64,000 bases of DNA from the NCBI RefSeq assembly GCF_008329965.1, contig NZ_CP036150.1:2294001-2358000 (forward strand), read 5' to 3'. The notes beneath the pieces are model-generated. The model ran no database searches. It saw only the letters and a list, made by a program, of their open reading frames with translations, and had not been told where the DNA came from. A program made the position numbers and the translations under genes. The stretch is from Oceanispirochaeta crateris. GTDB taxonomy: Bacteria > Spirochaetota > Spirochaetia > DSM-2461. Numbering within the stretch: position 1 is the stretch's first letter; the number at the start of each line of letters is the position of its first letter. This document shows, in pieces, positions 29,252 to 38,945 of the stretch.

Positions 29252-30190
29252 TCATGGCAGAATAAGAGACCTTATATAGAAATATCCACCGGCGGCGATC
29301 AGGGACGATCCCACCGTGGTGAGACCAAATCCCATGGAAGAGTCATCTGCGGCCAGGTAAGCCGTTAGCCCCGCACCAACAATAAAAGCTCCTGTCAGTG
29401 TGGAATACAGGGCTCCTTGTCTTAAAAGCTCAGCATCATTATGGAAGTCCTGAAAGTTCATCTTCTCCATGTCCTCTTCTTCACCTTCATATAGAAAATC
29501 ATTGATTTCCCAATATTCCTTCACCTCCAGTTCTATTTTCTTCTTGTTCAAAGGAGCCGTCTTATCCTCTGATGAAACAGAAACCATCTCGTTCCTGCCC
29601 AAAAGAACGGTGGATGTATAATCCTTTCCTTTCGCAAAGTCAGAGTCAGCCTGATAGGCATCTCCCTCCTCTGTGTCTAGCCGGCGTACAACTTCGACCT
29701 TTCCTTCAAAACAGTAAATACTGACATTCTTTTTTTCAGGTGAACTCCCGTCATAAAAAAGATCATAACCGAAGTCGGTTCCTCTCACCCCGGCAACTGT
29801 ATCCCCCCCCTCAATCCAGAAGGGTGTGTCCGTTGTTAATTTTTCAACCCGGGCTCTCACCCTTCCATAGGAAACCTTAAAGATTCCGCCCTCATTCTGG
29901 AGAGACTTGAGGGTGAAGGTGGTGTTTTCTGAAATTTTGATGATGGTTGAAGAGCCTCCAAGCTGTATTTCAAGCCATGTATCTTCTTCGGTGAGTAGGA
30001 GATCCCCTCCTTCCAAGAGCAGTCCTTCAGCCCCTTGGCTGTAAAGGTCATAGTATAGAGATTTTCCCCCTCGAACGAGAGTAAACCCTTCTCCCTCGGC
30101 ATAGACTAACATGGCGGAATCATCTGCCAAAAGCGAGCTTATCCCCGAGAATAATAAGAGGATGAATAAGGATCTAAACTTGAAAGACAT
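29252..30190 (-). CDS. FecR-domain exported protein
   Basis: 312 residues from ATG 30190, chosen because it starts the signal peptide (FRSLFILLLFSGISSLLA). A FecR-type beta domain follows: GGDLLLTEEDTWLEIQLGGS, then VAGVRGTDFGYDLF near 145-160 with the conserved GVRGT. A transmembrane or hydrophobic hairpin region ends the protein (YSTLTGAFIVGAGLTAYLA). Such domains in these organisms are extracytoplasmic sensors or structural proteins of unknown role. It is divergent from murD. A second FecR-domain gene is at 57210. Confidence 0.78.
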   Translation of the reverse strand: MSFKFRSLFILLLFSGISSLLADDSAMLVYAEGEGFTLVRGGKSLYYDLYSQGAEGLLLEGGDLLLTEEDTWLEIQLGGSSTIIKISENTTFTLKSLQNEGGIFKVSYGRVRARVEKLTTDTPFWIEGGDTVAGVRGTDFGYDLFYDGSSPEKKNVSIYCFEGKVEVVRRLDTEEGDAYQADSDFAKGKDYTSTVLLGRNEMVSVSSEDKTAPLNKKKIELEVKEYWEINDFLYEGEEEDMEKMNFQDFHNDAELLRQGALYSTLTGAFIVGAGLTAYLAADDSSMGFGLTTVGSSLIAAGGYFYIRSLILP

Positions 30191-30280
30191 TTTCGGTTCC
30201 CACCTTTGGCAAGTATTCAATATTCTGCTACTATGCCTATTATACCATTATATGCGGAGATTCACAGCAGGAGCACTGAA

Positions 30281-31645
30281 ATGAAGTCACATGATTTTAA
30301 AAATATGAACGTCACAGTTATGGGCCTGGGATTAAATGGCGGCGGTGTGGCTTCTGTGCGCTACCTGGCAGAACAGGGTGCCAGAGTGACAGCAACCGAC
30401 CTCCGGTCAGCGGAGATACTCAAACCATCCCTCGATAGTCTGAAGGATCTGGATGTTCACTATGTTCTGGAGACACACAGGATGGAAGACTTTGAAAACG
30501 CCGACATGGTCATAAAAAACCCTGCGGTTCCCCCATCCTCTCCCTACTTGAAGGCGGCCCAAAGGGTAGAAACGGATTTATCCCTTTTTCTGACTCTCTG
30601 CAGCAATCCCATCATTGCCGTCACCGGAAGCAAGGGAAAATCTACGGTCGTATCCGCCCTTCATCACATCCTGAAGGCAAAGTATCCGGGATGTTCCCTG
30701 GGAGGAAATATCACCGTTAGTCCCCTCTCCTTCCTCAAGGATCTTAAGAAAGAGGATCCCGTCATACTTGAACTGTCCTCCTGGCAGTTGGGAGATCTAA
30801 TGGGAAGAGATCTTCTGCATCCTCAAATCTCAGTGCTCACCAATATTATGAACGATCACCAGAACAAATATGACTCCTTTGAAGATTATGTTGATGATAA
30901 GCGAGTCATCTACCAGGGACAGACAGAAACTCAGGATGCTATTTTTCTAGACGATGAGAGAGGCAGGTCCTTCGCGAAGGAGTGCCGGGCCCGCTCCTGG
31001 TTCTACAGCTCAAGTGAAAAAGAAGGTTCACATCTGTATCTGAAACAGAAGGAGGGGATCTTTAAAAGAAATGAAAAAGAGGAATCACTACTGCCTGAGA
31101 CTCTAAACACGCCGGGATTCTTTTTCAGGCAGAACTGCCTGATCGCAGCAGGAGCTGCCAGGCTCTTCGGATTGGATCCAGCAGCAATTCGCGCCTCTCT
31201 GAAGGATTTTCCGGGCGTACCCCACAGACTGGAACTGGTGGCAACCCGAGGTGGGGTGGAGTATTACAACGACACAACAGCGACGATCCCCGAAGCCATG
31301 GCCGCGGGAATCCAAAGTTTCTCCAGTCCTCTTCACCTGATATGCGGCGGTTCAGACAAAGAACTAAATTTCCAGGGGGTAGCATCTCAGCTCTGCAGTG
31401 TTGACCAGATCTACCTCTTGGAGGGAACCGCCTCAGAAAAAATAATAAAACTCCTGACTGAATCTGAAAAATCCTTTCACGGGCCTTTTTCTACACTGGA
31501 AGCGGCCTTCGATCTGGCCCGCAGGCAGGCGAGGCCCGGAGATGTGGTCCTCCTCTCTCCCGGAGCGACATCTTTTGGCATGTTCATCAATGAGTTTCAC
31601 AGAGGGAACCTTTTCCGCGATCTGGCCAAGACTCTCCCCTTCTGA
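30281..31645 (+). CDS. murD: UDP-N-acetylmuramoyl-L-alanine--D-glutamate ligase
   Basis: 454 residues, cytoplasmic peptidoglycan-precursor ligase adding D-Glu. The N-terminal Rossmann domain begins VTVMGLGLNGGGVASVRYLA. The ATP loop GSKGKSTVVSALHHIL is at about residues 111-126, and ELSSWQLGD and TNIMNDHQNKYDSFEDYV mark the central Mur-ligase domain. ATG 30281 is chosen for AGGAG seven bases upstream. It is not in a dcw cluster, which is odd but common in reduced gene orders. Confidence 0.94.
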   Translation: MKSHDFKNMNVTVMGLGLNGGGVASVRYLAEQGARVTATDLRSAEILKPSLDSLKDLDVHYVLETHRMEDFENADMVIKNPAVPPSSPYLKAAQRVETDLSLFLTLCSNPIIAVTGSKGKSTVVSALHHILKAKYPGCSLGGNITVSPLSFLKDLKKEDPVILELSSWQLGDLMGRDLLHPQISVLTNIMNDHQNKYDSFEDYVDDKRVIYQGQTETQDAIFLDDERGRSFAKECRARSWFYSSSEKEGSHLYLKQKEGIFKRNEKEESLLPETLNTPGFFFRQNCLIAAGAARLFGLDPAAIRASLKDFPGVPHRLELVATRGGVEYYNDTTATIPEAMAAGIQSFSSPLHLICGGSDKELNFQGVASQLCSVDQIYLLEGTASEKIIKLLTESEKSFHGPFSTLEAAFDLARRQARPGDVVLLSPGATSFGMFINEFHRGNLFRDLAKTLPF

Positions 31646-31767
31646 CCATAGACAGATCTGTTCAAAAACCTTATTACTTTCTATAATACGCTCTTAGATT
31701 GATCTGTGTCCCTGTTATCAAAAAGGATTCAAAACAGATTGCGAGTTAGAATTTGAACGGAGAAAAC

Positions 31768-32622
31768 ATGAAGAAACAATCAGCCATTCTCTTTTTATCC
31801 TGTGAAGACCGGAAAGGTATTGTTGCAGAGATAACACATTTCATTACCATGTATGAAGGAAATATCCTGAATTGCGATCAGCATTATGATGAATCTGGTA
31901 TGTTCTTCATGAGGGTGGAATGGGACCTCACAGACTTTGCCATCCCCCAGAAAAAGATAGAATCCGCCTTTGAACCCATCGCTATCAAATTTGAGATGGA
32001 CTGGCGTCTAGAGTTTTCCACACGGCAGGCCAAGATGGCCATACTCGTCTCCAAATACGACCACTGTCTATATGAACTCATTCTAAAAAACCGGGCTGGC
32101 GAGCACAATGGTGAAATCAAACTGATCATATCCAACCACGAAGACTGCCGGCCAATTGCCGAATACTTCAATATCCCCTTTTACTGTTTTCCCGTAACGA
32201 AGGATACGAAAACTGAGGTTGAAAAACAGGAAATTGCCCTTCTCAGAAAAGAAAAAATTGACCTGGTGGTTCTGGCAAGGTACATGCAGATCCTTTCGGG
32301 TTCTTTCATAGAGGCCTTTCCCCGAAAAATCATCAATATCCACCACTCATTTCTTCCCGCCTTTGTTGGGGCAAAACCCTATCATCAGGCATTCTCAAGG
32401 GGTGTAAAACTCATTGGAGCCACGAGCCATTATGTGACCGAAGACCTCGATCAGGGACCAATCATTGCCCAGGATGTGGCCAGGGTGAACCACCGGGATA
32501 ATGTGAGTGACCTTGTGGAGAAAGGACGAAACCTTGAGAAGAATGTTCTCTCAAGGGGGGTCAGACTCCATCTGGAACACAAGGTTCTGGTTTTTGGAAA
32601 CAAGACGATTGTCTTTGACTGA
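31768..32622 (+). CDS. purU: Formyltetrahydrofolate deformylase
   Basis: 284 residues. An N-terminal ACT domain (about 1-85, LSCEDRKGIVAEITHFI) is joined to a formyltransferase-fold hydrolase. The catalytic region is IHHSFLPAFVGAKPYHQA and the aspartate motif SHYVTEDLDQGPII. The enzyme releases formate from 10-formyl-THF to balance one-carbon pools. ATG 31768 has CGGAG seven bases upstream; a TTG at 31753 is in frame but poorer. Confidence 0.94.
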   Translation: MKKQSAILFLSCEDRKGIVAEITHFITMYEGNILNCDQHYDESGMFFMRVEWDLTDFAIPQKKIESAFEPIAIKFEMDWRLEFSTRQAKMAILVSKYDHCLYELILKNRAGEHNGEIKLIISNHEDCRPIAEYFNIPFYCFPVTKDTKTEVEKQEIALLRKEKIDLVVLARYMQILSGSFIEAFPRKIINIHHSFLPAFVGAKPYHQAFSRGVKLIGATSHYVTEDLDQGPIIAQDVARVNHRDNVSDLVEKGRNLEKNVLSRGVRLHLEHKVLVFGNKTIVFD

Positions 32623-32649
32623 TCCTCAAATCCTTACCCTGAACTTCAG

Positions 32650-33486
32650 TTAAAGAGGAATACTCTTCCATCCGTCGAGATCAAGGATCATCTGTTCCCT
32701 GTATCCAGCATCCATTGCCGCATCCCTGGCCATTTCAAAGTGGCTATCCAGATGGTCAGGATTATGGGAATCACTGTTGATCAAAATAGGAATATTCCTC
32801 TTGCAGCACTCTCTTAGAATAGGCTGGGATGGATATAAATCCTCTGTGGCTCCTCTGGAGATTCCCCCTGTGTTAATTTCCAGGGGAACTTCTTTTTTCC
32901 TGAGCAGCTCCAGAACTGATATGACTTTCTTCAGATACCAATCCTCCTTTTCATTGAGAAAACCGAGGGCCTTGTTCCTTTTCTTAACAACATCCAAATG
33001 TCCCAGAAAGTCAAAGTGCTCTCTAGTAATCATAAGGGCTATGCTATGGTAGTAATCTTCCACCATCTGCCGGGCATTCCCGTCATAGCCTTTGTCTATC
33101 AGCATGGACAGCTCTTTTTCGGGACCATCAACAGACATGAGCCTATCCAATTTTTGAGAATACAGCCAATGCACCGAACCTATGACATAATCCAGAGACT
33201 GATCTCCCCAGCTCTTGATGGGCCAGCAGGAGTTCGTTGCTATAAAATCCATTTCCATCCCGGCAAGAATGAGGATGGATTCTTTATACTTTTCCCCCAG
33301 TTCCCGTATCCTTTGGACATATACAGGTACTTCATCGGCTGCAAGTGTCCAATCTTCCCCCTCAATGGGAGAATGGGATGAGAATCCAAGAATATCTATT
33401 CCCTTATCTATCGCCGTCTTGATGATTGTTTCGGGATCGCCAAATCCATCGCAAAAATTACAGTGTGTGTGGTAGTTGGTTTTCAT
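32650..33486 (-). CDS. PHP-family histidinol-phosphatase-like hydrolase
   Basis: 278 residues of the PHP phosphoesterase fold (HisJ/HisK type). Metal-binding motifs are visible: NYHTHCNFCDG at the N-terminus, GFSSHSPIEGEDW near 35, and late INSDSHNPDHLDSH. It probably dephosphorylates histidinol phosphate, but no his gene is near and PHP specificity is hard to read from sequence. It converges on purU. Confidence 0.85.
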   Translation of the reverse strand: MKTNYHTHCNFCDGFGDPETIIKTAIDKGIDILGFSSHSPIEGEDWTLAADEVPVYVQRIRELGEKYKESILILAGMEMDFIATNSCWPIKSWGDQSLDYVIGSVHWLYSQKLDRLMSVDGPEKELSMLIDKGYDGNARQMVEDYYHSIALMITREHFDFLGHLDVVKKRNKALGFLNEKEDWYLKKVISVLELLRKKEVPLEINTGGISRGATEDLYPSQPILRECCKRNIPILINSDSHNPDHLDSHFEMARDAAMDAGYREQMILDLDGWKSIPL

Positions 33487-33611
33487 GGTGTTTATTCTAA
33501 ATACTTCAGATTAGATGTGCCAGTGGCAAAAGCAATAACTTAAGGCTCCATGTTAAGGGTGGCGTAGCCATTTTTCTTATTATGGTATTTCTACACCTAA
33601 TTACCTTTTAT

Positions 33612-33625
33612 GTAACATGTGTTAC
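33612..33625. promoter_or_regulatory. Palindromic operator upstream of hcp (GTAAC-N4-GTTAC)
   Basis: GTAACATGTGTTAC lies 98 bases before the hcp ATG. The 5-bp arms and 4-base centre have the size expected for a Crp/Fnr-family dimer site. A Crp/Fnr gene lies just beyond hcp on the other strand, so it is the natural candidate regulator. Confidence 0.55.
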
Positions 33626-33723
33626 CGATATCTTTATCCTCTCCCTCTATAGTGATTCCAAGAACAAGAAATTATGAAGAACCGGATCTCCACAGAGAGC
33701 TCGGGATTTTAAGGAGTTTAGTT

Positions 33724-35364
33724 ATGAGTATGTTTTGTTTTCAGTGTCAGGAAGCCGCCAAAGGAACAGGGTGCGAAATAAGAGGTGTTTGCGGAAAAGA
33801 ACCGGAAACAGCAGTACTGCAAGACCTTCTTATCTACACTCTCAAGGGAATCGCCCAGGTGGCCGGTCCCGCCAGACTCCAGGGAAAGATTCTTCCCGAA
33901 GCAGACCAGGCCATCATGCGCGGTCTGTTTATGACCATCACCAATGCCAACTTTGACAATGACGTATTTGTAAAAACAATCATTGAAGACCTGGCCTTAA
34001 GAGACAAGCTCAAGGGTGAACTGGGAGACCTCGTCCCCTCAAAACTTCATGACGCGGCAACATTCACAGTACTCGATGCTGCCAAAATGCAGGAAAAAGG
34101 TGAACAAGTTGGAGTCATGCTGACAAAAAACGAAGATATCAGATCTCTCAGAGAACTGATCATATACGGTCTGAAGGGTATGGCTGCCTACGCCTACCAT
34201 GCGGATCATCTGGCACAGCAGGATGAATCTGTTCTTCAATTTATGTACAAGGCTCTCTACTCCACACTGGATGACTCCCTCACTGTAGACGATCTTGTTG
34301 GACTGACCCTTGAAACAGGCGCCAATGGCGTCTCAGTCATGGCACTTCTGGACAAGGCCAACACCGAAAGCTACGGCAACCCAGAAATCACAGAAGTGAA
34401 TATCGGAACAGGCAGCAACCCCGGAATCCTGATTTCCGGTCATGATCTGAGAGACATGGAAAGTCTCTTAAAACAGACCGAAGGCACTGGAGTGGATGTG
34501 TATACCCATAGCGAAATGCTTCCCGCCAACTATTATCCCTCTTTTAAAAAGTACAGCCATTTTGTAGGGAACTATGGAAACGCCTGGTGGAAACAAGACA
34601 AGGAATTTGCATCATTCAATGGTCCGATCCTGATGACAACCAACTGTATTACCCCTCCCAAGGCCAGTTATATTGACAGAATGTTCACCACTGGTGCCGC
34701 AGGATACCCTGGTGTGAAATTCCTTGATGCCAAACTTGAAAATGGAGACAAAGACTTTTCTGCCGTCATCGAAGCCGCCAAAAAATGTGACCCCCCTGTA
34801 GAAATAGAGACAGGAACTATTGTTGGTGGATTTGCCCACTCTCAAGTCCTGGCACTGGCCGATAAAGTTGTGGATGCCGTAAAATCCGGCGCCATCAAAC
34901 GGTTTTTTGTTATGGCCGGCTGTGACGGAAGAATGAAGGGACGGGACTACTATACCGAATTTGCCCGTCAGCTTCCCGAAGATACGATCATCCTTACCGC
35001 AGGCTGTGCTAAATACCGTTACAACAAGCTGCCCCTTGGAGACATCGGCGGCATTCCCCGGGTACTTGATGCCGGTCAGTGCAATGACTCCTACTCCCTG
35101 GCAGTCACTGCCTTGAAACTCAAGGAAGTATTTGAACTGAACGATATCAATGACCTGCCCATCAGCTATAATATTGCCTGGTATGAACAGAAAGCTGTGA
35201 TTGTTCTACTGGCTCTTCTGTCTTTGGGTGTTAAGGATATCCACCTGGGACCAACTCTTCCTGCCTTCCTCAGCCCCAATGTGGCTAAGGTGCTGGTTGA
35301 AAACTTCGGCATAGCCGGAATCGGTGCCGTAGAAGAGGACATCCAACTCTTCATGGGTGCCTGA
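33724..35364 (+). CDS. hcp: Hydroxylamine reductase / hybrid-cluster protein, class I
   Basis: 546 residues. The N-terminal cluster ligands C5-x2-C8-x8-C17-x5-C23 fit the class I spacing of strict anaerobes. Later Cys residues of the hybrid 4Fe-2S-2O cluster are present ([44 protein letters not shown]). Hcp handles nitric oxide or hydroxylamine in the cytoplasm under anaerobiosis. ATG 33724 has AGGAG nine bases upstream. It converges on a Crp/Fnr gene, with a bidirectional terminator between them. Confidence 0.95.
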   Translation: MSMFCFQCQEAAKGTGCEIRGVCGKEPETAVLQDLLIYTLKGIAQVAGPARLQGKILPEADQAIMRGLFMTITNANFDNDVFVKTIIEDLALRDKLKGELGDLVPSKLHDAATFTVLDAAKMQEKGEQVGVMLTKNEDIRSLRELIIYGLKGMAAYAYHADHLAQQDESVLQFMYKALYSTLDDSLTVDDLVGLTLETGANGVSVMALLDKANTESYGNPEITEVNIGTGSNPGILISGHDLRDMESLLKQTEGTGVDVYTHSEMLPANYYPSFKKYSHFVGNYGNAWWKQDKEFASFNGPILMTTNCITPPKASYIDRMFTTGAAGYPGVKFLDAKLENGDKDFSAVIEAAKKCDPPVEIETGTIVGGFAHSQVLALADKVVDAVKSGAIKRFFVMAGCDGRMKGRDYYTEFARQLPEDTIILTAGCAKYRYNKLPLGDIGGIPRVLDAGQCNDSYSLAVTALKLKEVFELNDINDLPISYNIAWYEQKAVIVLLALLSLGVKDIHLGPTLPAFLSPNVAKVLVENFGIAGIGAVEEDIQLFMGA

Positions 35365-35377
35365 TATTCAAGTCAAT

Positions 35378-35411
35378 AAAAAAACGGCTCAGTAAGATGA
35401 GCCGTTTTTTT
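35378..35411. terminator. Bidirectional terminator between hcp and the Crp/Fnr gene
   Basis: CGGCTCA (35385-35391) pairs with TGAGCCG (35398-35404) across a 6-base loop, flanked by seven A and seven T. It works for both strands as a classical terminator and touches the stop of the convergent gene. Confidence 0.93.
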
Positions 35412-36096
35412 ATTCGTCCCTCATGGCCCGCAGCAGTTTCTGCCTATCTAGTATGAGGACCTTCTTTCCCCTGGCTTCGATGAGACCGATGTTTGCCAGA
35501 TTGGAAAACTCACGGCTCAAGCTGGGCCGGGCTACTCCCATCAGCTGTGCCAATTCTTCCCGGGAATACACCATATCCACATCGTCCTTACCCTGTCTGT
35601 CAGAGAGCATGAGAAGATGACTGATGATTTTCTGTTTCAAAGACTTAAACTGAAAGAGCCTGATCTTCTCTGAAAGGAATATGAGTTTATCCCCATTCTC
35701 CCTCAAATAGGATCTAAGAAAAGAAGGATAGGTCTGCATCAGTTTCACAATCATATTTTCAGGGATTCTCACAATCCTGCACAGATTGTTGGCATGAAGG
35801 GTCACCGGTAGAGATTTCTGGCTTGAGAAGAGGACCGCCGTGGCTGCAGCACAGGGTCCCGACAGAGTTTCAAGTCGGACAACTTTTCCATTGGGCGCTG
35901 TCATGGAGGCCGTTACCCGGCCCTGGATAAGGATAATCAATTCCTCATACAGATCACCCTGCTCAGCAACCAGCTGGTCATTCTCAAACTGCTGTATCCT
36001 GAGCGGGTATTTCTTAAAGAAGGCATCCAGATCCAGTATATCCAGGTCCTTGAAAAGTGAAACTTCCGACAAGTCGACAAGTTCCTGCTGAGTCAT
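35410..36096 (-). CDS. Crp/Fnr-family transcription regulator, HcpR-like candidate
   Basis: 228 residues with a cyclic-nucleotide-type beta-roll (about 15-125) and a C-terminal winged helix (YSREELAQLMGVARPSLSRE). Fnr-type cluster cysteines are not seen (C83 and C106 only), so it is not a classical [4Fe-4S] Fnr. Its place next to hcp and the GTAAC palindrome suggest it controls nitrosative-stress genes. The ATG directly follows the mgsA stop (TAAATG), so they form one operon. Confidence 0.85.
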   Translation of the reverse strand: MTQQELVDLSEVSLFKDLDILDLDAFFKKYPLRIQQFENDQLVAEQGDLYEELIILIQGRVTASMTAPNGKVVRLETLSGPCAAATAVLFSSQKSLPVTLHANNLCRIVRIPENMIVKLMQTYPSFLRSYLRENGDKLIFLSEKIRLFQFKSLKQKIISHLLMLSDRQGKDDVDMVYSREELAQLMGVARPSLSREFSNLANIGLIEARGKKVLILDRQKLLRAMRDE

Positions 36097-36561
36097 TTAC
36101 CCCATCCTGTTGATATAGGATGAATAATCTTTCACAACAGGTTCATATTCATGTCCGTCAAACAAAGGAGATGAAATAAGATAGTCGGCGGTGGCCCTAT
36201 TATTGGCTATGGGGAGATTGTAGAGCACAGAAATACGTAACAGAGCTTTGACATCAACATCATGAGGCTGGGGCTGCATAGGGTCCCAAAGGAAAATAAG
36301 GACATCCACTTTTCCGTCACAGATCAAGGCTCCCAGCTGCTGATCTCCCCCAAGAGGTCCGGACTTCAGCTTTGTAATATCAAGACCATGATCACCTTCC
36401 AGAGCGAGCTTCTTCATGATGGCTTTTTCTACCAGCTTGCCAGTAGTACCCGTACATATCATCTTATGCTCAGTGAGAATCTGATAGTTCCATTCAACCC
36501 ACTCGATAAGATCTTCTTTTCTGTTATCGTGTGCGACCAAAGCAATTGTTTTCTTTTTCAA
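36097..36561 (-). CDS. mgsA: Methylglyoxal synthase
   Basis: 154 residues, the normal length. It converts dihydroxyacetone phosphate to methylglyoxal and phosphate, a bypass of lower glycolysis. MgsA landmarks are ALVAHDNRKEDLIEWVEWN, TGTTG at 38-41, SGPLGGDQQLGA (67-78) and FLWDPMQPQPHDVDVKALLR (90-109) with the catalytic His/Asp. It is the promoter-proximal gene of the mgsA/crp pair. Confidence 0.95.
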   Translation of the reverse strand: MKKKTIALVAHDNRKEDLIEWVEWNYQILTEHKMICTGTTGKLVEKAIMKKLALEGDHGLDITKLKSGPLGGDQQLGALICDGKVDVLIFLWDPMQPQPHDVDVKALLRISVLYNLPIANNRATADYLISSPLFDGHEYEPVVKDYSSYINRMG

Positions 36562-36761
36562 TTTACGATCCTTAAATTCTAAAATAATTATAACCAGTTT
36601 AAACTTTCAGGACGAATGAATCCATAGAATCTTAAATATTGCGCATATTGCAACTACCCGTCCTTTATATTTCACCGGATTCAACCTTGATTTCACGAGC
36701 AATCGGATTATACTAAATCAATTAAAGAACGATAAAATTATCAGACACAGGAGCAATAGAT

Positions 36762-38609
36762 ATGGCAGGAGTATGGAGAAGTTCAGAAACCAAGGACGGG
36801 CGCCGAATGGCAGGAGCCAGAAGTCTCTGGCGGGCAAACGGAATGACAGAAGAACAGATGGACAAACCTGTGATTGCCGTTGTCAATTCATTCACACAGT
36901 TTGTACCCGGCCATGCCCATCTCCATGACATAGGACAGAAAGTCAAAGGGTATATAGAAGAGCTTGGCTGTTTTGCCGCCGAATTCAATACGATTGCCAT
37001 CGATGATGGAATTGCCATGGGTCACGATGGAATGCTCTATTCCCTTCCTTCCAGAGAGGTCATCGCCGACAGCGTGGAATACATGTGCAACGCTCACAAG
37101 GTAGATGCCATGATCTGCATATCCAACTGTGACAAGATTACACCCGGAATGCTCATTGCTGCCATGAGACTGAATATTCCTACAGTCTTTGTATCGGGAG
37201 GTCCCATGGAAGCGGGACGGATGTCCGACGGCAAAGGTCTGGACCTTGTGGATGCCATGGTCATGGGGGCCGACACATCTGTTACTGACGATGTTGTTTC
37301 AGTTGTGGAGCAACTGGCCTGTCCAACCTGCGGTTCCTGTTCAGGAATGTTTACAGCCAACTCTATGAACTGTCTTGTCGAAGCTCTGGGTCTGGGTTTG
37401 CCTGGAAATGGAACCATATTGGCAACCCATGTCAATCGCCTGGGCTTATTTAAAAAAGCCGCAGCCATATTGGTAAAAAATACCTATGCCTACTATCAGG
37501 ATGGGGACGATTCAGTCCTACCCCGTTCCATCGCCACCCTGGATGCCTATAAAAATGCCATGAGCCTGGATATTGCCATGGGGGGATCTACCAATACAGT
37601 CCTTCACATATTGGCCATTGCCCGGTCTGCAGGAATTCACTTTACCATGGACGACATCAACGCTCTGTCCAGAAAAGTCCCCTGTTTGAGCAAGGTCTCC
37701 CCCAACTCCCCCAAATACCACATAGAAGATGTGCATAGAGCCGGAGGAATCATCGGGATTCTGGGTGAATTGGATCGAATGGGTCTATTGAACACAGAAT
37801 CCGGCCACGTGGCCGGTTCCAGTCTTAAAGACGTTCTCAACAACTATGACATCATGTCCCCCATGGTCTCCGAAGAGGTCAAAAAATTCTACACATCTGC
37901 TCCAGGCCGTAAAAAATGCCTGGTCATGGGTGGACAGGAAAACTACTTCAAAGAACTGGATACAGACAGAGCCGAGGGATGCATTCGGAATGGGGCCAAC
38001 TGCTATACGAAAGACGGCGGCCTTGGTGTGCTTAAGGGTAATATTGCCCGTGACGGGTGCATCGTAAAGACCGCAGGTGTTGATCCTTCCATATTCAAAT
38101 TCACTGGTCCCGCAAAAGTTTTCTTCTCCCAGGATGCCGCCTGCGAAGCCATTTTGGATGCTGAAATTGTAGCAGGAGATGTGGTTGTGATCCGATATGA
38201 AGGACCCAAGGGAGGACCGGGAATGCAGGAGATGCTCTATCCCACCTCCTACCTCAAGTCCATGCATCTTGGCAAAGAGTGTGCTCTGATTACTGATGGC
38301 CGTTTCTCCGGAGGAACGTCCGGCCTTTCTATCGGCCATGTCTCTCCCGAGGCCGCAGCGGGAGGTGAGATAGCCCTGATCCGTGATGGTGACCTTATTG
38401 AAATTGATATCCCGGAACGAACAATCAATGTTCTCATCTCAGATGAAGAAATGGAAGCTCGTAAACGGGAGGAAGAATCAAAGGGTAAAGATGCCTATAC
38501 CCCTGTCGGTCGAAACAGGGTGGTCACCCAGGCACTGAAAGCCTACGCCCTCATGGCATCCTCCGCCGACAAGGGAGCCATAAGACTACTGCCCGGAGAA
38601 GAGAGTTAA
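36762..38609 (+). CDS. ilvD: Dihydroxy-acid dehydratase
   Basis: 615 residues, full length. Iron-sulfur dehydratase of valine, isoleucine and pantothenate synthesis. Cluster ligands lie in [14 protein letters not shown] and [39 protein letters not shown] near the end is the family signature. ATG 36762 has AGGAG upstream. No other ilv gene is adjacent; instead a TM1266-type regulator overlaps its stop by one base (TAATG). Confidence 0.96.
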   Translation: MAGVWRSSETKDGRRMAGARSLWRANGMTEEQMDKPVIAVVNSFTQFVPGHAHLHDIGQKVKGYIEELGCFAAEFNTIAIDDGIAMGHDGMLYSLPSREVIADSVEYMCNAHKVDAMICISNCDKITPGMLIAAMRLNIPTVFVSGGPMEAGRMSDGKGLDLVDAMVMGADTSVTDDVVSVVEQLACPTCGSCSGMFTANSMNCLVEALGLGLPGNGTILATHVNRLGLFKKAAAILVKNTYAYYQDGDDSVLPRSIATLDAYKNAMSLDIAMGGSTNTVLHILAIARSAGIHFTMDDINALSRKVPCLSKVSPNSPKYHIEDVHRAGGIIGILGELDRMGLLNTESGHVAGSSLKDVLNNYDIMSPMVSEEVKKFYTSAPGRKKCLVMGGQENYFKELDTDRAEGCIRNGANCYTKDGGLGVLKGNIARDGCIVKTAGVDPSIFKFTGPAKVFFSQDAACEAILDAEIVAGDVVVIRYEGPKGGPGMQEMLYPTSYLKSMHLGKECALITDGRFSGGTSGLSIGHVSPEAAAGGEIALIRDGDLIEIDIPERTINVLISDEEMEARKREEESKGKDAYTPVGRNRVVTQALKAYALMASSADKGAIRLLPGEES

Positions 38610-38869
38610 TGGATAAACGCTTTGGATTTGTGGGAATTACGATAGAAAACAAGGAAGAGCATGCCCTGCAAGTCCAGAAGATCCTGTCAGAATACTCAGA
38701 AATTATTTTGGGAAGGATGGGACTACCCCATCTGGAAGAAAACAAGATTGCCGTCATAACCCTGATTGTTCAATCCACAACGGATGAACTGGGAGGATTG
38801 ACGGGGAAGCTGGGTAGAATTGCAGGAGTATCGGTTAAATCGGGTCTAACGAAAAGACCTCAGACCTGA
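38609..38869 (+). CDS. TM1266-family iron-only hydrogenase system putative regulator
   Basis: 86 residues, ACT-like small domain of the TM1266 family (RFGFVGITIENKEEHALQVQ; VKSGLTKRP at the end). Members are usually near [FeFe]-hydrogenase maturation genes. Here it is co-translated with ilvD by a one-base stop/start overlap, an unusual partnership. Confidence 0.85.
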   Translation: MDKRFGFVGITIENKEEHALQVQKILSEYSEIILGRMGLPHLEENKIAVITLIVQSTTDELGGLTGKLGRIAGVSVKSGLTKRPQT

Positions 38870-38930
38870 GTCCCCACAGGGGGACTGCCATCGGAATCCC
38901 CCTCTCTGTATAAAAAGGAGAGGGGAATCC
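38869..38930. terminator. Double hairpin between convergent genes
   Basis: AGTCCCC (38869-38875) pairs with GGGGGACT (38879-38886). A second stem is CCCCTCTC (38899-38906) with GAGAGGGG (38918-38925). The first touches the TM1266 stop. Together they probably end transcripts from both sides, although long T runs are lacking. Confidence 0.65.
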
Positions 38931-38945
38931 GCTAAATATCAAACT

